NCBI GenBank assembly: GCA_025331435.1
Contig: JAIWNI010000025.1
Coordinates: 62,001-126,000, forward strand
DNA length: 64,000 bases
Source of the DNA: Choanephora cucurbitarum
Lineage: Eukaryota > Mucoromycota > Mucoromycetes > Mucorales > Choanephoraceae
Direction of reading: 5' to 3'
Of this stretch, positions 52,886-62,753 are shown piece after piece. The notes under the pieces were generated by a model. The model had not been told where the DNA came from and did not search any database. It saw only the letters and a list, made by a program, of their open reading frames with translations. The position numbers were made by a program, and so were the translations under genes. Numbering within the stretch: position 1 is the stretch's first letter; the number at the start of each line of letters is the position of its first letter.

Positions 52886-53412
52886 ATGCATAAATCATTG
52901 TACTCTGCTTGCTTCTTATATTTGGCTCTCACTGTTATGGGACAAGGTAAGATTTCGGAATAAGCTGGTTCCTCGCCTTTATTTTGCTTTATGTCTAACT
53001 TTTTTTTTAGATGCACAATCACCTTTAGATATACTCTCATCTATATCAGCAGCCATTCCTACTGAAATAACAGGTCCTCTCAGTGCTATAGTACACAGCC
53101 CCTTTGTTATATCTCAAGTAAGTAAATTTCAATTTTTTTTTTGGACTTATCATTCATGTGTGTCTTTCATAGGCTTCTGCACAAGTAACCAATTTGCCTC
53201 CTATCCTTCAAGGCGCAGCCTACAGTATATTGGCTCAAGCTACAGAAACTGCTCCAGCTCAGGCTGTAGAAACTGCTGGTGCTGGATCATCCAAACCTAC
53301 TGAAATCTTGAAGCCTTCTACCTCTCTTGTTTCATCTGGAAGTCAGTTCACTCATCCTATGTCGATGATCAGTATGCTTGCTGTAATCGCTTTCATAGTG
53401 TCATTGCTTTAG
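52886..53412 (+). CDS. Small secreted, probably GPI-anchored protein
   Basis: Three exons: 52886-52946, 53011-53117, 53173-53412 (introns 64 and 55 bp); 135 aa. The N-terminus MHKSLYSACFLYLALTVMGQ is a signal peptide. The mature part is Ala/Ser/Thr/Pro-rich and low in complexity, ending with a hydrophobic C-terminal stretch (MSMISMLAVIAFIVSLL) after a small-residue region (SSGSQ), which is a GPI-anchor signature. No cysteine pattern or known domain in the mature part. The likely location is the cell wall or plasma membrane. Function unknown; comparable small wall proteins are common in fungi. Confidence 0.75.
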
Positions 53413-53839
53413 CATGGTCAACAGTTGCAAGAGTTGAACGATAGTATATCATCTTCAAACCCGTTTAGTGAAAGATACAAAAGCATTTACCTAAGGCATT
53501 TGTATTTTGTTTTTATTTGCTCATATTCTTTATAAAGCCAATTACTTTTTTTAACCAATGTTCTTTCTGAAGCAACTTGATCCAAGTACTGACTCATGAA
53601 ATTCTCGATTTTTCCTTTTTCGTAACTTACAAGTGGTTACTTTTATCAAAAATGAAGTCTACAAAAAAAAAAGAACTTGAAGAGACTCGTTTTTTCTTAT
53701 ATACCCAATTTGAATTGTTTGTATTATGATTGTTCATCTTTAATTGAAGTTATGAAGAGAAATAAGAGAGTAGGGAAATAGAAGGCATTTATCAATTATA
53801 TACATTTCTTTGATTTTCATGTGTCTACATGCTAACTAT
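53413..53839. other. 0.43-kb region between convergent genes
   Basis: The 3' flanks of the secreted-protein gene (+) and the aspartic protease gene (-). AT-rich; nothing recognised. Confidence 0.4.
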
Positions 53840-55236
53840 TTACTTGGACTCAGCAAGACCAACACGGTTGTTGCCAAGATCATAAACACTGTAGAACTTG
53901 CGGAGGAAGACATCACCGACAATCCAAAGAGGACCAGCAGGTTCGGGAATATCCATACCCATAAATCCAGAAATACATTGATCTTGCACCTTCAAAACGT
54001 AATCTTCACCCTTCAAACAGAAGTTCTTACCACTGAAGACAAAACAGAATTCAGGAAGGCTGGGAATAAGGGAACAGTCAACAACGTATTGACCAGCCCA
54101 GTTCTTTTCGGCACCAAGTTCATGGTTGATCAAATCAGCAATGGTGGTAGGAGCAACAATAAGAGAAGAACCAGTGTCGATGGCAGCACCAACAGGATCC
54201 AAATCAACATATTCTTCACCAAACTTGATATTCTCAAGCTCGATTTCCCAATAACCCTTTCTTCTGATATCAGACCAAGTGATGTTACCCTTATAATGAT
54301 CGGGATCGACACCACCAAAGACCAATTCACCACCTACATCCTCACCGCCCTTGTTGACATCGTTCAACCAGAAACTGAAGAGAGGCTCATCAATCAAATC
54401 CTTGTTGACCATGTTGTAGAAAGGTGGAACTGTGCGCTTGACAGAGATGGTATCGTAACCAAGACCAAAGATACCGTCGAACTTGGCAAAAGCAAAAGTG
54501 AAACCAGGCTCTTTGACAGATTCAGCAAAGCCTTGGTTCTCGACTTGAACACCGGCTACGCGGAGGGTATCTTGACTGATGAAACCTTCCAAAGAACCAG
54601 TACCATACTGGATAGCAAACTCAGTTCCATTTTCGGCATATGTACGAGATTGGCTTGAGTCATAGCGACGGTGCAAGAAACAGGCAATTGAGTTACAGTG
54701 TGTGGAAGGTACCCAAAGGTTAGAAGAACCTGTATCGAACACAACAGAGAAGGTTTGAGGAGGAGTACCAATTTCGATGTCACCATAATACTATGACACA
54801 AGCAAAAGAGAAAGAAAAAAGGAAGATTGTGTAAGCGACTATGTCATTGCCTTTTTTTTTTTAAAAGGAAAAAAAAATGTTTGTAGGGTAATATACTTTA
54901 CTTGGGCATTCATGTAGTTAGAGATAGGTACACCATGTTCAACACTACCATCGGGCTTCACTTGGAAAGGAGTAACATTGGCATTCTTTTGACGAGAGCC
55001 AAAATACTTTTGGGTTAAGTATTCACCGGTGTGTGTATAACGTTGAAGTCTTTCAGCAGGAGATTCGTCTATTTTCTTGATAGGGATTCTATATGCAACA
55101 TAATTAATAAAACGCGGGAACTTTTTCATTTTTGCTGACATTTTTTATGCAACGTATTTTCTAACCTAGTAAGAGCAGCTTCAGAAACAGTTGCAAATAC
55201 AGTGGCAACAATAGCAGATAAAGCAAAGATCTTCAT
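53840..55236 (-). CDS. PEP4: Vacuolar aspartic protease (saccharopepsin, Pep4 type)
   Basis: Three exons: 55236-55166, 55088-54902, 54790-53840 (introns 77 and 111 bp); 402 aa versus 405 in yeast Pep4. Pepsin-family (A1) aspartic peptidase of the vacuole, self-activated and activating other vacuolar hydrolases. A signal peptide (MKIFALSAIVATVFATVSEA) and a short basic propeptide (PIKKIDESPAERLQRY) are followed by the mature enzyme from the YYGDIEIGTPPQTF strand. Catalytic Asp105 is in FDTGSSN and Asp291 in IDTGSS. The flap Tyr is in IQYGTGS, and disulfide cysteines are present. N-glycosylation-type sites are visible (NGT, NIT). The mature enzyme reads closer to Pep4 than to secreted rhizopuspepsins, but a secreted family member cannot be fully excluded. 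Confidence 0.93.
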
Positions 55237-55589
55237 GGTGTTTTTTAAAAAGAAAAAAAAAGGGTAAGGAAGTTAAAAGAAAAGAAAAAAAAGATGAAAA
55301 AATAATAATCTCTCGTTTTATTTTTTTTTCTTGTCCGTGTGTATATTGCGTGTGTACGTTTAGAAATCTCGGGCTTTATTGACAACAAAAGAAAATTGAT
55401 GATTGGTAGATGATATCATTTTTACTCTTTTGAGCAAGAGATTTCCATGCAACTCACAAGATCTTTTTTTTTTTTGGGAACTTTTTTTATTATTTAAAAA
55501 AAAGGGGGATTATAAGAAAGAGAGAGAGAGAGAGAAAAAAAAATATATTTCAATTCACAAAGCTATAAAGTAGAAGATAAAGAGAAAGC
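55237..55589. other. 0.35-kb spacer between two minus-strand genes
   Basis: Promoter and leader of the aspartic protease gene and 3' end of the eL6 gene. Rich in A/T runs and a GA microsatellite (about 55520-55536). Confidence 0.4.
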
Positions 55590-56294
55590 TTAGAACTTCA
55601 TGTCGTGAGGGAATTGACCCTTGGTCAAACCGAAGGTAGAAGACAAGTATTGACGGAGGAAAGGAGTCTTGGCGACAACTTCGAGGAGAGCCTTGTCAAC
55701 AGCCTTTTGGTCAGCAGCCTTGGATTCGGGGAAAGCAGCCTTCTTTTGTTCACCTTCGAGGAAAGCCTTGTCAGCCTTGGCAGACTTCTTGAAGTAAGCA
55801 TCGTTGTACTTTTCATCAACCTTGACGGAAGAGATATCGAGCTTGGTGGAGGTGGCAATGACGTAAGCTTGGTTGACACGTCTCAAAGGAACACCGTTGA
55901 CCTTGAAGGGACCGGTGACGAGCAAAAGACCAGAGTCGAGTTGCTTCAAGACGACAACACGCTTACCACGGTAACGACCGGCCAAGAGGATGACAACGGT
56001 ACCGGGAGTGATGCTCTTACGGAGGACAGTCTTGGTAGGAGACTTGCGAGAGACCTTGGGTTGAGGAACATCTTCGGCAGGGTAGAAACGAGAGGCCTTT
56101 TGGGCAGGAGCAGTACGCTTACCACCGTTCTTGGCACCCTTGACTTCAACAGTCTTGTCAGCAGCAGCAGTCTTGGCAGCAGCAGCGACAGAAACTTGCT
56201 TACGCTTGTATTGAGCCTTCTTGGAGTAGGCAACAGAGCGAGAGTAGCGAGAGACGCCAGGAGCAAGGAAGCTGTTTCTAGGTGCGTGGGGCAT
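55590..56294 (-). CDS. RPL6: 60S ribosomal protein eL6
   Basis: Single exon as drawn, 234 aa, starting MPHAPRNSFLAPGVSRYSRS. Large-subunit ribosomal protein of the eL6 family. The basic N-terminal extension is followed by the core: SPTKTVLRKSITPGTVVI, LAGRYRGKRVVVLKQL, SGLLLVTGPFKVNGVPLRRV, AYVIATSTKLD, and the C-terminal TPFLRQYLSSTFGLTKGQ. The codon use is much more biased than its neighbours, typical of a highly expressed gene, so the opposite strand also has a long open frame. A 5'UTR intron just upstream of the ATG is possible but not resolved. Confidence 0.96.
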   Translation of the reverse strand: MPHAPRNSFLAPGVSRYSRSVAYSKKAQYKRKQVSVAAAAKTAAADKTVEVKGAKNGGKRTAPAQKASRFYPAEDVPQPKVSRKSPTKTVLRKSITPGTVVILLAGRYRGKRVVVLKQLDSGLLLVTGPFKVNGVPLRRVNQAYVIATSTKLDISSVKVDEKYNDAYFKKSAKADKAFLEGEQKKAAFPESKAADQKAVDKALLEVVAKTPFLRQYLSSTFGLTKGQFPHDMKF

Positions 56295-57117
56295 TATAGC
56301 TATATAGGGGAAAAATAAGAGTGGTTAGAGTTCTGGTTGCATAAATATCATACACATAAAAAAAGAGAGATGGTGGAAAAGAGATCTTGGTAATAAGATG
56401 AATAGAAGAAGGCTAGTTGTTGAGCGGTGATGAGTGCTGACAATACTTTCAAGTTGTACTGTTCAAGACTCAAAGGTTTATTGAGCTTATATACAAGTTG
56501 TCATATTTCCTCTCCTCTAGTCAAGTCAGTTGCCAAGGGAGCTTTGCACTGAATGTTGAGGTAAGGTATAGATCGGAACTAGATCATGACTCATGACTGA
56601 TCTTCCATGATGAGTCTAACAAGATTTAGATCGGATAATGGTTGCAAATGATTCGTCTGTAGCTTTTGTGCTATTAATGGATGGATTCATTCGACTGATG
56701 GATGCATACTGAATCGAGCATCTGTCGTGTGTTCCTTTCATTCTTTCATTTTTTTCTTTGGCTCTAATAATCTCTGCAGTTGCATCCATTCAAATCTGCT
56801 CTATCATCTCATCAATCTTTCTTTCTCTCTTTTTCTTCTTTCTCTCATTTCTTCTCGTCTAGCAGCATCTGCATTACAGGCATTGATCTGTTTGTCCATC
56901 CATCTCTTTGAAAAGTAGTGTAGCTATTAATGTTTATAGGTACCTTTGGCAATCACGAAAAAGAGGATGTTGCTCTATGGATCTACTATGAATATTTAAC
57001 GCATCCCCCCTCCTTTCTATGCCATATGCCCGGCAAAAAATCGACCGCAGAAAATCCGGAATTTAAATCTGCTTTTGGAACAAATCATAATGAGCCATTG
57101 ACCTATCTTCATAGCTA
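56295..57117. other. 0.8-kb promoter region of eL6
   Basis: Upstream of eL6 (-). It contains the Gcn4-type site TGACTCA at 56587-56593. Two overlapping + ORFs (56727-56918 and 56930-57118) of about 62 codons have no recognised domain and are not called. Confidence 0.4.
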
Positions 57118-57900
57118 ACGAAATTAGCAAGTCACTTTAGCAATAACTCACATACCTTCGCGTGTAGTCTTCACATCCTTTCTTTTACTAGAGGACGCCA
57201 TGGTGTCATTGAACTCAGCGTTGGGATGACTGACAGTTTTGAGAGAGGAAGGGAGGACTTGTTGGAAAGGCAAAGCTGTTATCTCAGAAATGACAATAGC
57301 AAAGGCAGACAGTGTGTCTCTTGAACTTGTATTGTAACGACTTTGAACAGAGAGACAGTTAGGACTGTAGCAGATCAAAACACCTCTGGTATTCCCTAAA
57401 AGTTACTTTACCTTGCTTGGTAGTACGCAGTTCTGTATGAGTAAGTTTGTTGAAACAATAGACACTTATTTGCAAAATACAGTCTTCATTCGTGATACAG
57501 ATAGTTGCACAACACGAATGTATATCTTGCCTCCCAAGTACCATTATATCTTTTCTCTGCACTTCTTTTCCTTTCTTTTTTTAGGATTCAAATTCATACT
57601 TTCCTTTTACCAAAAAAAAAATCGAGGACCGTCTTTGTTCTCGTGAAAGTATGCTTGCTTCATGGTCTACTTGGATCCTTTTAAAGCTCCTTTTTGTCTG
57701 CAATAATTGATAGTTTGTAAGTCGGAATATGGCCGATAAACACAAACTTGTTACTTTGAAAGTAAACGAATTGGGCTTGATTGAAACTGAGAAGGTGTTG
57801 TTTGAGAAAAGTATATCCAATGCAAGCTCTGTAAAGGCAATTCAGACAAAGTCAATTTCTCGAGCATTGATCAGATTGGGTGGTGGCAAGCGTTAGTACT
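57118..57900. other. Unresolved coding-like region on both strands
   Basis: Several short open frames overlap. On the minus strand 57378-57165 reads a protein-like segment (RGVLICYSPNCLSVQSRYN, then DTLSAFAIVISEITALPF) followed by a convincing intron (donor GTATGT, branch-like CTAAT, acceptor TTAG, 41 bp). On the plus strand MSKFVETIDTYLQNT (from 57438) and a 55-aa ORF MADKHKLVTLKVNELGL at 57729-57896 also look coding. No complete gene could be joined in frame. The minus segment loosely resembles the roadblock/LAMTOR5 fold, without confirming residues. Confidence 0.3.
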
Positions 57901-58459
57901 CTTCTTCCTCCTTGACATCAGTCAGTGCATAAAATCTGTTGTATAGCTTATTGTGAATAGAAACAGGTATGGATTCGGTCATTTCAATAATACCACTGTC
58001 TACACTGGAGAAGGCAAAATCGTCAGTAATGGTAGCAGGATCATCTGTCATTTGCAAACCGTCAACTCTAGCAATTGTAGGCTGTTTAGTGATCTGCTGT
58101 AGTACTTTACTTTGCATAGGTGCCTTTTGATTAATAGTCGGAAACATTCTACTTCTTTTAGCCCTTAATCCACCAATATATACCTTGATTGCGTTTCTTG
58201 GAGCATAAATCAATTTTTCATTGCTGTTTGCTTGGAGAACTTGGATACGAGCTCGAACATTCTTGACCATTGCTCTGATCTTTTGTTGAATACCAGTAAC
58301 ACATTCATTCAGTTGATTGTAGCTATTATAATAAGATATCACAGAGCTTCTTGCCTTTCATAAGACTTGCATATCATGATCCAGCAGTAGATAGCGGTGA
58401 TCAGATTGCTAGATCCAGAATGATAATGATGAATATTTTTACTGCCCAAATAGAGACAT
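57893..58459 (-). CDS. Small unknown spliced gene
   Basis: Model: a 17-nt first exon 58459-58443 coding MSLFG plus two bases, a 93-bp intron, and exon 58349-57893; 157 aa. Using the acceptor ending at 58350 the joined start is MSLFGQSSVISYYNSYNQ, in frame with the long ORF; without the first exon the ORF would need a non-ATG start. The first half is helical and basic (GIQQKIRAMVKNVRARIQV, then RNAIKVYIGGLRAKRSR), the second half acidic, ending in DVKEEEEY. No known domain is recognised. It ends at 57893, overlapping by 3 bp the end of an uncalled plus-strand ORF. Confidence 0.5.
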
Positions 58460-58816
58460 TTTCTTTAAAAAGGTTTAATCCTTAGATTCGTCGAACACTA
58501 TGAGACTATAGGGTTATACAAGAATTAGGTTGTAGTTGTTCAATGCTTCAGTACAACTGCAACAGACAATCTTAAAAATTGAAATGAATGGACGCAACTA
58601 TTGAGATCAGTAACTTTTTTATAGGCAAACGACCATTCAGCTAGAAATATTGGGTCTTCAATGGACATATGCTCTATCTCTCCCTCACAAGGTAGGCCAT
58701 TGTATTTCAAAATACAATAACGACGCTGAGTACCCTGCCATCCTTTTTTTTTCAGGTATTCCGCTTCCGTTAATTACACTCTCTCTTTCTCTCTTATTTT
58801 TTTTTATTCAAGGAAA
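58460..58816. promoter_or_regulatory. Divergent promoter between the unknown minus gene and the Gon7-like gene
   Basis: 357-bp region between outward-reading starts. It ends in a T/CT-rich leader immediately before the Gon7-like ATG. No specific motif is called. Confidence 0.35.
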
Positions 58817-59122
58817 ATGGCAGCACTTACAGCAGAATATAAGAACACAACAAACAACACAACACAATCATTCACTGTCAACCAAGGCGACAAGACACTG
58901 ACTGAAGCTATTGTGTCTCTACAAGATCAGATCAACACCTTTTTGACACAAGTGCTAGAAAACGAGAAAAATGGCACTGTGCCTTCTGTTCAAGAAGACG
59001 AAGCTGAAAAACAAAAGCAAGAAGAGGGCGAAGAAGAAGAAGAAGATGCCTCTATGGTTACAGATCGACGTGAGTTGAGTGAAGAACAAGTGCTAAAAAA
59101 GCAAAAGACATGCGAAAAATAA
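58817..59122 (+). CDS. Gon7-like subunit of the EKC/KEOPS complex (probable)
   Basis: 101-aa intronless ORF. The N-terminal half (LTAEYKNTTN, then AIVSLQDQINTFLTQVLENEK) resembles fungal Gon7, the small subunit of the EKC/KEOPS complex that makes tRNA t6A modification and affects telomeres. The family pattern of a beta strand ending in an S/T-rich loop, then a helix with LQDxIN..LT.xx..EK is visible. The C-terminal half is acidic and probably disordered (runs of Glu), ending in a basic tail. Small proteins of this type are poorly conserved, so the call rests on few residues; an alternative is an unrelated acidic protein. Confidence 0.6.
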   Translation: MAALTAEYKNTTNNTTQSFTVNQGDKTLTEAIVSLQDQINTFLTQVLENEKNGTVPSVQEDEAEKQKQEEGEEEEEDASMVTDRRELSEEQVLKKQKTCEK

Positions 59123-60509
59123 AATAAAGCAATGTGAACAAAAACGCGCTTGAAGCAGTATATAAATGACTTTCAGAAACAAAAATGGATAGACGTTTAT
59201 CAGCTTTTGTCAGCCAAATCATCCGCATTGAGTTTATTAGGACAACAAAGTAACATTAGTCAGAGCTTATATTGATTTCAGCTAAAGAGAATAAGCAACC
59301 TTTGCAGTATTCAATGCTATATAGTCCCATCCTCTAGATGGTCTTGTTTAAAGTAATTGCTTTTTGTTTTCTACAATCGAGTTCAATACAAGAGAGAGTG
59401 GAAAGATTGGAAGCATTTAGAAGCTTCAACAAGGATCGTAAGGGCAAGAAAGGAGTTCTGGGAATACAGTAATGTATGTTCAAATAGCCTATAACTGTGT
59501 CTCAACAGTCAAGCAAACAAGCTTTCTTTGTAAAGCAAAAAGTACTTCCAAAGGATAAAAGAAAAAAAAAGGGATCACTATTATGTCAGTGTTACAAAGA
59601 AGAGTCATCTCTTACAAATACAAAGTGTCAATTAGACATAGGAAAAGAATCAAATCTTAAGCTTTGGCACACAAGCCCTTTAAGTTTGTTCATAGTAATG
59701 ACGATATAAGTTTGTGCTTATCTTAGTTTGACCCAAAGAATTATTATACATCATTTTGTGTATAGCTTACTCTATCTTTTTCGTTCTTTGTTAAGGTTTC
59801 TTTTCTAAAACCTCGTAGTCTGACTTCTAGTGAGGATCAAACAGACACAGATGTCTGCTAGAAGCATGTTCTTAAATGGTAAGGCACATAACTACTTCAA
59901 ACAAGACAATCAAGGCTATTAAATACACCATAGGTTGATTTATAAAGAATTTAAGGTTAAGTGATTAATATCAGTTGAATTACTATAGCTCAATTAGTTT
60001 CATTGCAATCTGAATTTAATTTTAGTGTTAGATCATTCCTTTCACAGTATATACTTGTATATAAACTCAAGCGATAGTTGGGCCAAATCTCTTGGCACCT
60101 GTGCAATTGAGGCCTATGGGTGTTGCTGAGATGCTTTCTATGTGAAAGCCAAGGATACGCTACAAATGTAATACTTGTGTAGGCAAGTCAAGCAGTGCAT
60201 ACCAAGAATTGGACCTCCGCAGTCGCGATATCAAATCCCATTTGGTACTATGATCACCATACCAGTCAACAAAGACGCTTTGGAGAACCGGACTTTGTAA
60301 GGCTGAGATACTTTAAAGTTACCTTCCCGTTTGCTCCTTCTCTCCTTCTTCTTTTTTCTTTATTTTACGCCTTTCTTCTTTTCTTTAAAAAAAAGCTCGG
60401 TAAGTTGTCTTTTTGCGACTATAAAAAAAAGTGAAAAGTCTTCAAGTGACGCGCTATACTTGTACCTACGTTCCTCATCTTGTTGACTTCTCAGGTTCAG
60501 TAACATATT
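59123..60509. other. 1.4-kb intergenic region
   Basis: Promoter of the coronin gene on the right. ORFs of about 70-80 codons (for example 59497-59709 and 60195-60434) lack support. A tRNA A-box-like string TAGCTCAATTAG near 59986 has no fitting B box. Confidence 0.45.
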
Positions 60510-62753
60510 ATGGCTTTCTTCGTTCGTCCTTCCAAATACCGTCACGTTTATGGTACCTGTGCCAAAAGAGACTTTTGTTATGACAATGTTCGTGTCAGTG
60601 CAAACGCTTGGGATACAAACATGGTGAAGGCCAATCCTGTAAGTAAACAACACTTTTCTTTTTCTTTGTGGTTCGAACGAATAACCTCGTTTATGTGATC
60701 CGCCTTACAGCGCTTTATTTCTGTAAACTGGCAAGCATCTGGTGGTGGTGCTTTTGCTGTTATTCCTCACTCTCAAGTTGGTAAGAAAGGACTTCTTTCA
60801 AGGAGAAACAGAAGCTAATTAACTACTTTTTCATGTAAAATTTAATACCGTTTAGGCAAATTGCCCGAAAACTATCCTCTCTACAGAGGTCATACAGGTC
60901 CTGTGCTCGATACTGATTTCAACCCTTTCAACGATTATGTCATTGCTTCTAGCTCTGAAGACAGTAAGATCATGATTTGGGCTATTCCTGAGCAATATGA
61001 AGAAGATCAAACAGATATTGAACCTATCTTGAAATTGTCTGGCCATAGCCGGTAAAGTGAAAATTGATGATGACTATGCAAGCGCACCTCAATAACATCC
61101 TTTCATTTTTTCTCTTCTTAGTAAGGTCGGTCATGTCCTTTTTCACCCTGTAGCAGAAAACGTCTTGGCTTCAAGCAGTACTGATTTAACAATCAAGTTG
61201 TGGGATATTGAAAAGGGTGTTGAACGTCAAGAAATCACTGGTCATGGTGAAATTATTCAATCCATGGCTTGGAATTACAACGGATCCTTGATGGCAACTA
61301 CTTGTAGAGACAAGAAGCTTCGTATCTTTGATGTTCGTTCCAACAAGATTGTTCAAGAGGGACCTGGTCATCAAGGTATCAAGGCTTCCCGTGTTGTCTG
61401 GCTTGGTGATATGGATCGTTTGGCTACTACTGGCTTCTCTCGTATGAGTGATCGCCAATTGAATTTGTGGGATACAAACAACCTCGCCAAGCCCCTTAAG
61501 TCTGAATTCATTGATACTTCATCTGGTGTCATCATGCCCTTCTACGATGCTGATACCAAGATGCTCTATCTTGCTGGTAAAGGGTAGGTTTGATCTATCA
61601 AAAGAGTCAAAAGTACACTGTTTCTAACTTTCTTGCTTAGTGATGGTAACATTCGTTATTATGAGTACGATAATGATGTCATGCATCTTCTTTCTGAATA
61701 CAAAGCTATTGAACCTCAAAGAGGTATGGCTTTCTTACCTAAGCGTGCACTACAAGTAAATGAATGTGAGGTTGCAAGAGCCTACAAGGTTGGTACTACC
61801 TTGATTGAACCTATTTCATTCACTGTTCCTAGAAAGGTAAGTGGAACAAAAACAATAATATCTTTTTATAAGGTTCTAATTTTTTTTAAAAAAATCTAGT
61901 CAGATGCTTTCCAAGCTGATATCTTCCCTCCTTGTGTCAGCGACGAACCTTCACTTACTGCTGATGAATGGTTTGAAGGCAAGAATGCCAACCCTAAATT
62001 GATCAACCTTGAAGAAGGTTTTACTGCTAAGGCTAAGAAGGAATTCACTCCTTCTGCTCCTGCTGAAGAATCTACCCCAGAACCCAAGAACGCTGCTTCT
62101 ACCTCCTCTAGCAATGAAAAGGATGTAAGTTTTTTTTTTACTTTAAAACAAAAAAGCACATTGAGTTTTTTTTCTTTTACTTACAATATAAAATGAACTT
62201 GTATTTCTAGTATCAAGAAACATGCAACCAACTTACTAAAGAAAATGAAGATTTGAAGGGCCAATTAGGTCAAAAGGATACAAAGATTCGACTTCTTCAA
62301 AATGAGCTTGACAAACTCAAGACAGAACTAGCCGAATTGCATTTGGCCAAGAAGAATGAGGCTAAGGCTAAGGTCGAAGAGCCTAAAGTTGAAGAGCGCA
62401 AAGTAGAGGAACCTGAAGTCGTTGAATCTAAAATCGAACAGCCCAAGGTTGAAGAACCCAAAGTAGAAGAGCCCAAGGTAGAAGAGCCTAAAGTTGTTGA
62501 ATCTAAGGTAGAAGAGCCTAAGGTAGAAGAGCCCAAGGTAGAAGAGCCCAAGGTAGAAGAGCCCAAGGTAGAAGAGCCTAAGGTAGAAGAGCCCAAGGTA
62601 GAAGAGCCCAAGGTAGAAGAGCCCAAGGTAGAAGAGCCCAAGGTAGAAGAGCCTAAGGTAGAAGAGCCTAAAGCTACCGTTGAAACTCCTGAATTAGAAA
62701 AATCTCAAGTTGAGGAACCTAAGAGCGACTCATCTGAGTTAGAGAAGCAATAA
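60510..62753 (+). CDS. CRN1: Coronin (actin-binding WD40 protein) with C-terminal pentapeptide repeats
   Basis: Seven exons: 60510-60638, 60711-60780, 60856-61051, 61122-61583, 61641-61836, 61900-62124, 62211-62753 (introns 72, 75, 70, 57, 63, 86 bp); 606 aa. The coronin signature starts at MAFFVRPSKYRHVYGT, followed by beta-propeller WD repeats (GHTGPVLDTDFNPFND, SSTDLTIKLWD, DKKLRIFDVRSN) and the family extension RGMAFLPKRALQVNECEVARAYK. Coronins bind F-actin and regulate Arp2/3. After a Ser/Pro linker, residues about 427-480 form a coiled coil (ENEDLKGQLGQKDTKIRLLQ). Residues 481-580 are 20 tandem copies of a five-residue unit, mostly VEEPK, encoded at 62373-62672. A short acidic tail ends the protein. 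The repeat tail beyond the coiled coil is unusual for coronins. Confidence 0.93.
62373..62672 (+). repeat. 15-bp tandem repeat, 20 units, coding VEEPK
   Basis: 300-bp minisatellite in the last coronin exon, consensus gtagaagagcccaag. The first nine units are degenerate at protein level (VEERK, VEEPE, VVESK, IEQPK among them), while the last eleven all code VEEPK and differ almost only at synonymous positions. This suggests recent expansion at the 3' end. Length variation in multiples of 15 bp would keep the frame. Confidence 0.9.

Noticed and set aside
53810..54658. 282-codon plus ORF over the aspartic protease
   Set aside because: Antisense to the Pep4-like gene, which has both catalytic DTGSS motifs and splice-supported ends.
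55605..56318. 237-codon ORF on the plus strand over eL6
   Set aside because: It is the mirror of the strongly codon-biased eL6 gene on the minus strand; no recognised domain and composition follows the opposite strand.
57500..57590. Intron joining MSKFVETIDTYLQNT to a downstream plus exon (donor GTACCA, 47 bp)
   Set aside because: Both downstream frames are open but give unconvincing hydrophobic or Lys-rich proteins; not called as a gene.
62297..62641. 114-codon minus ORF made of GSSTL repeats
   Set aside because: It is the antisense reading of the VEEPK minisatellite in coronin.
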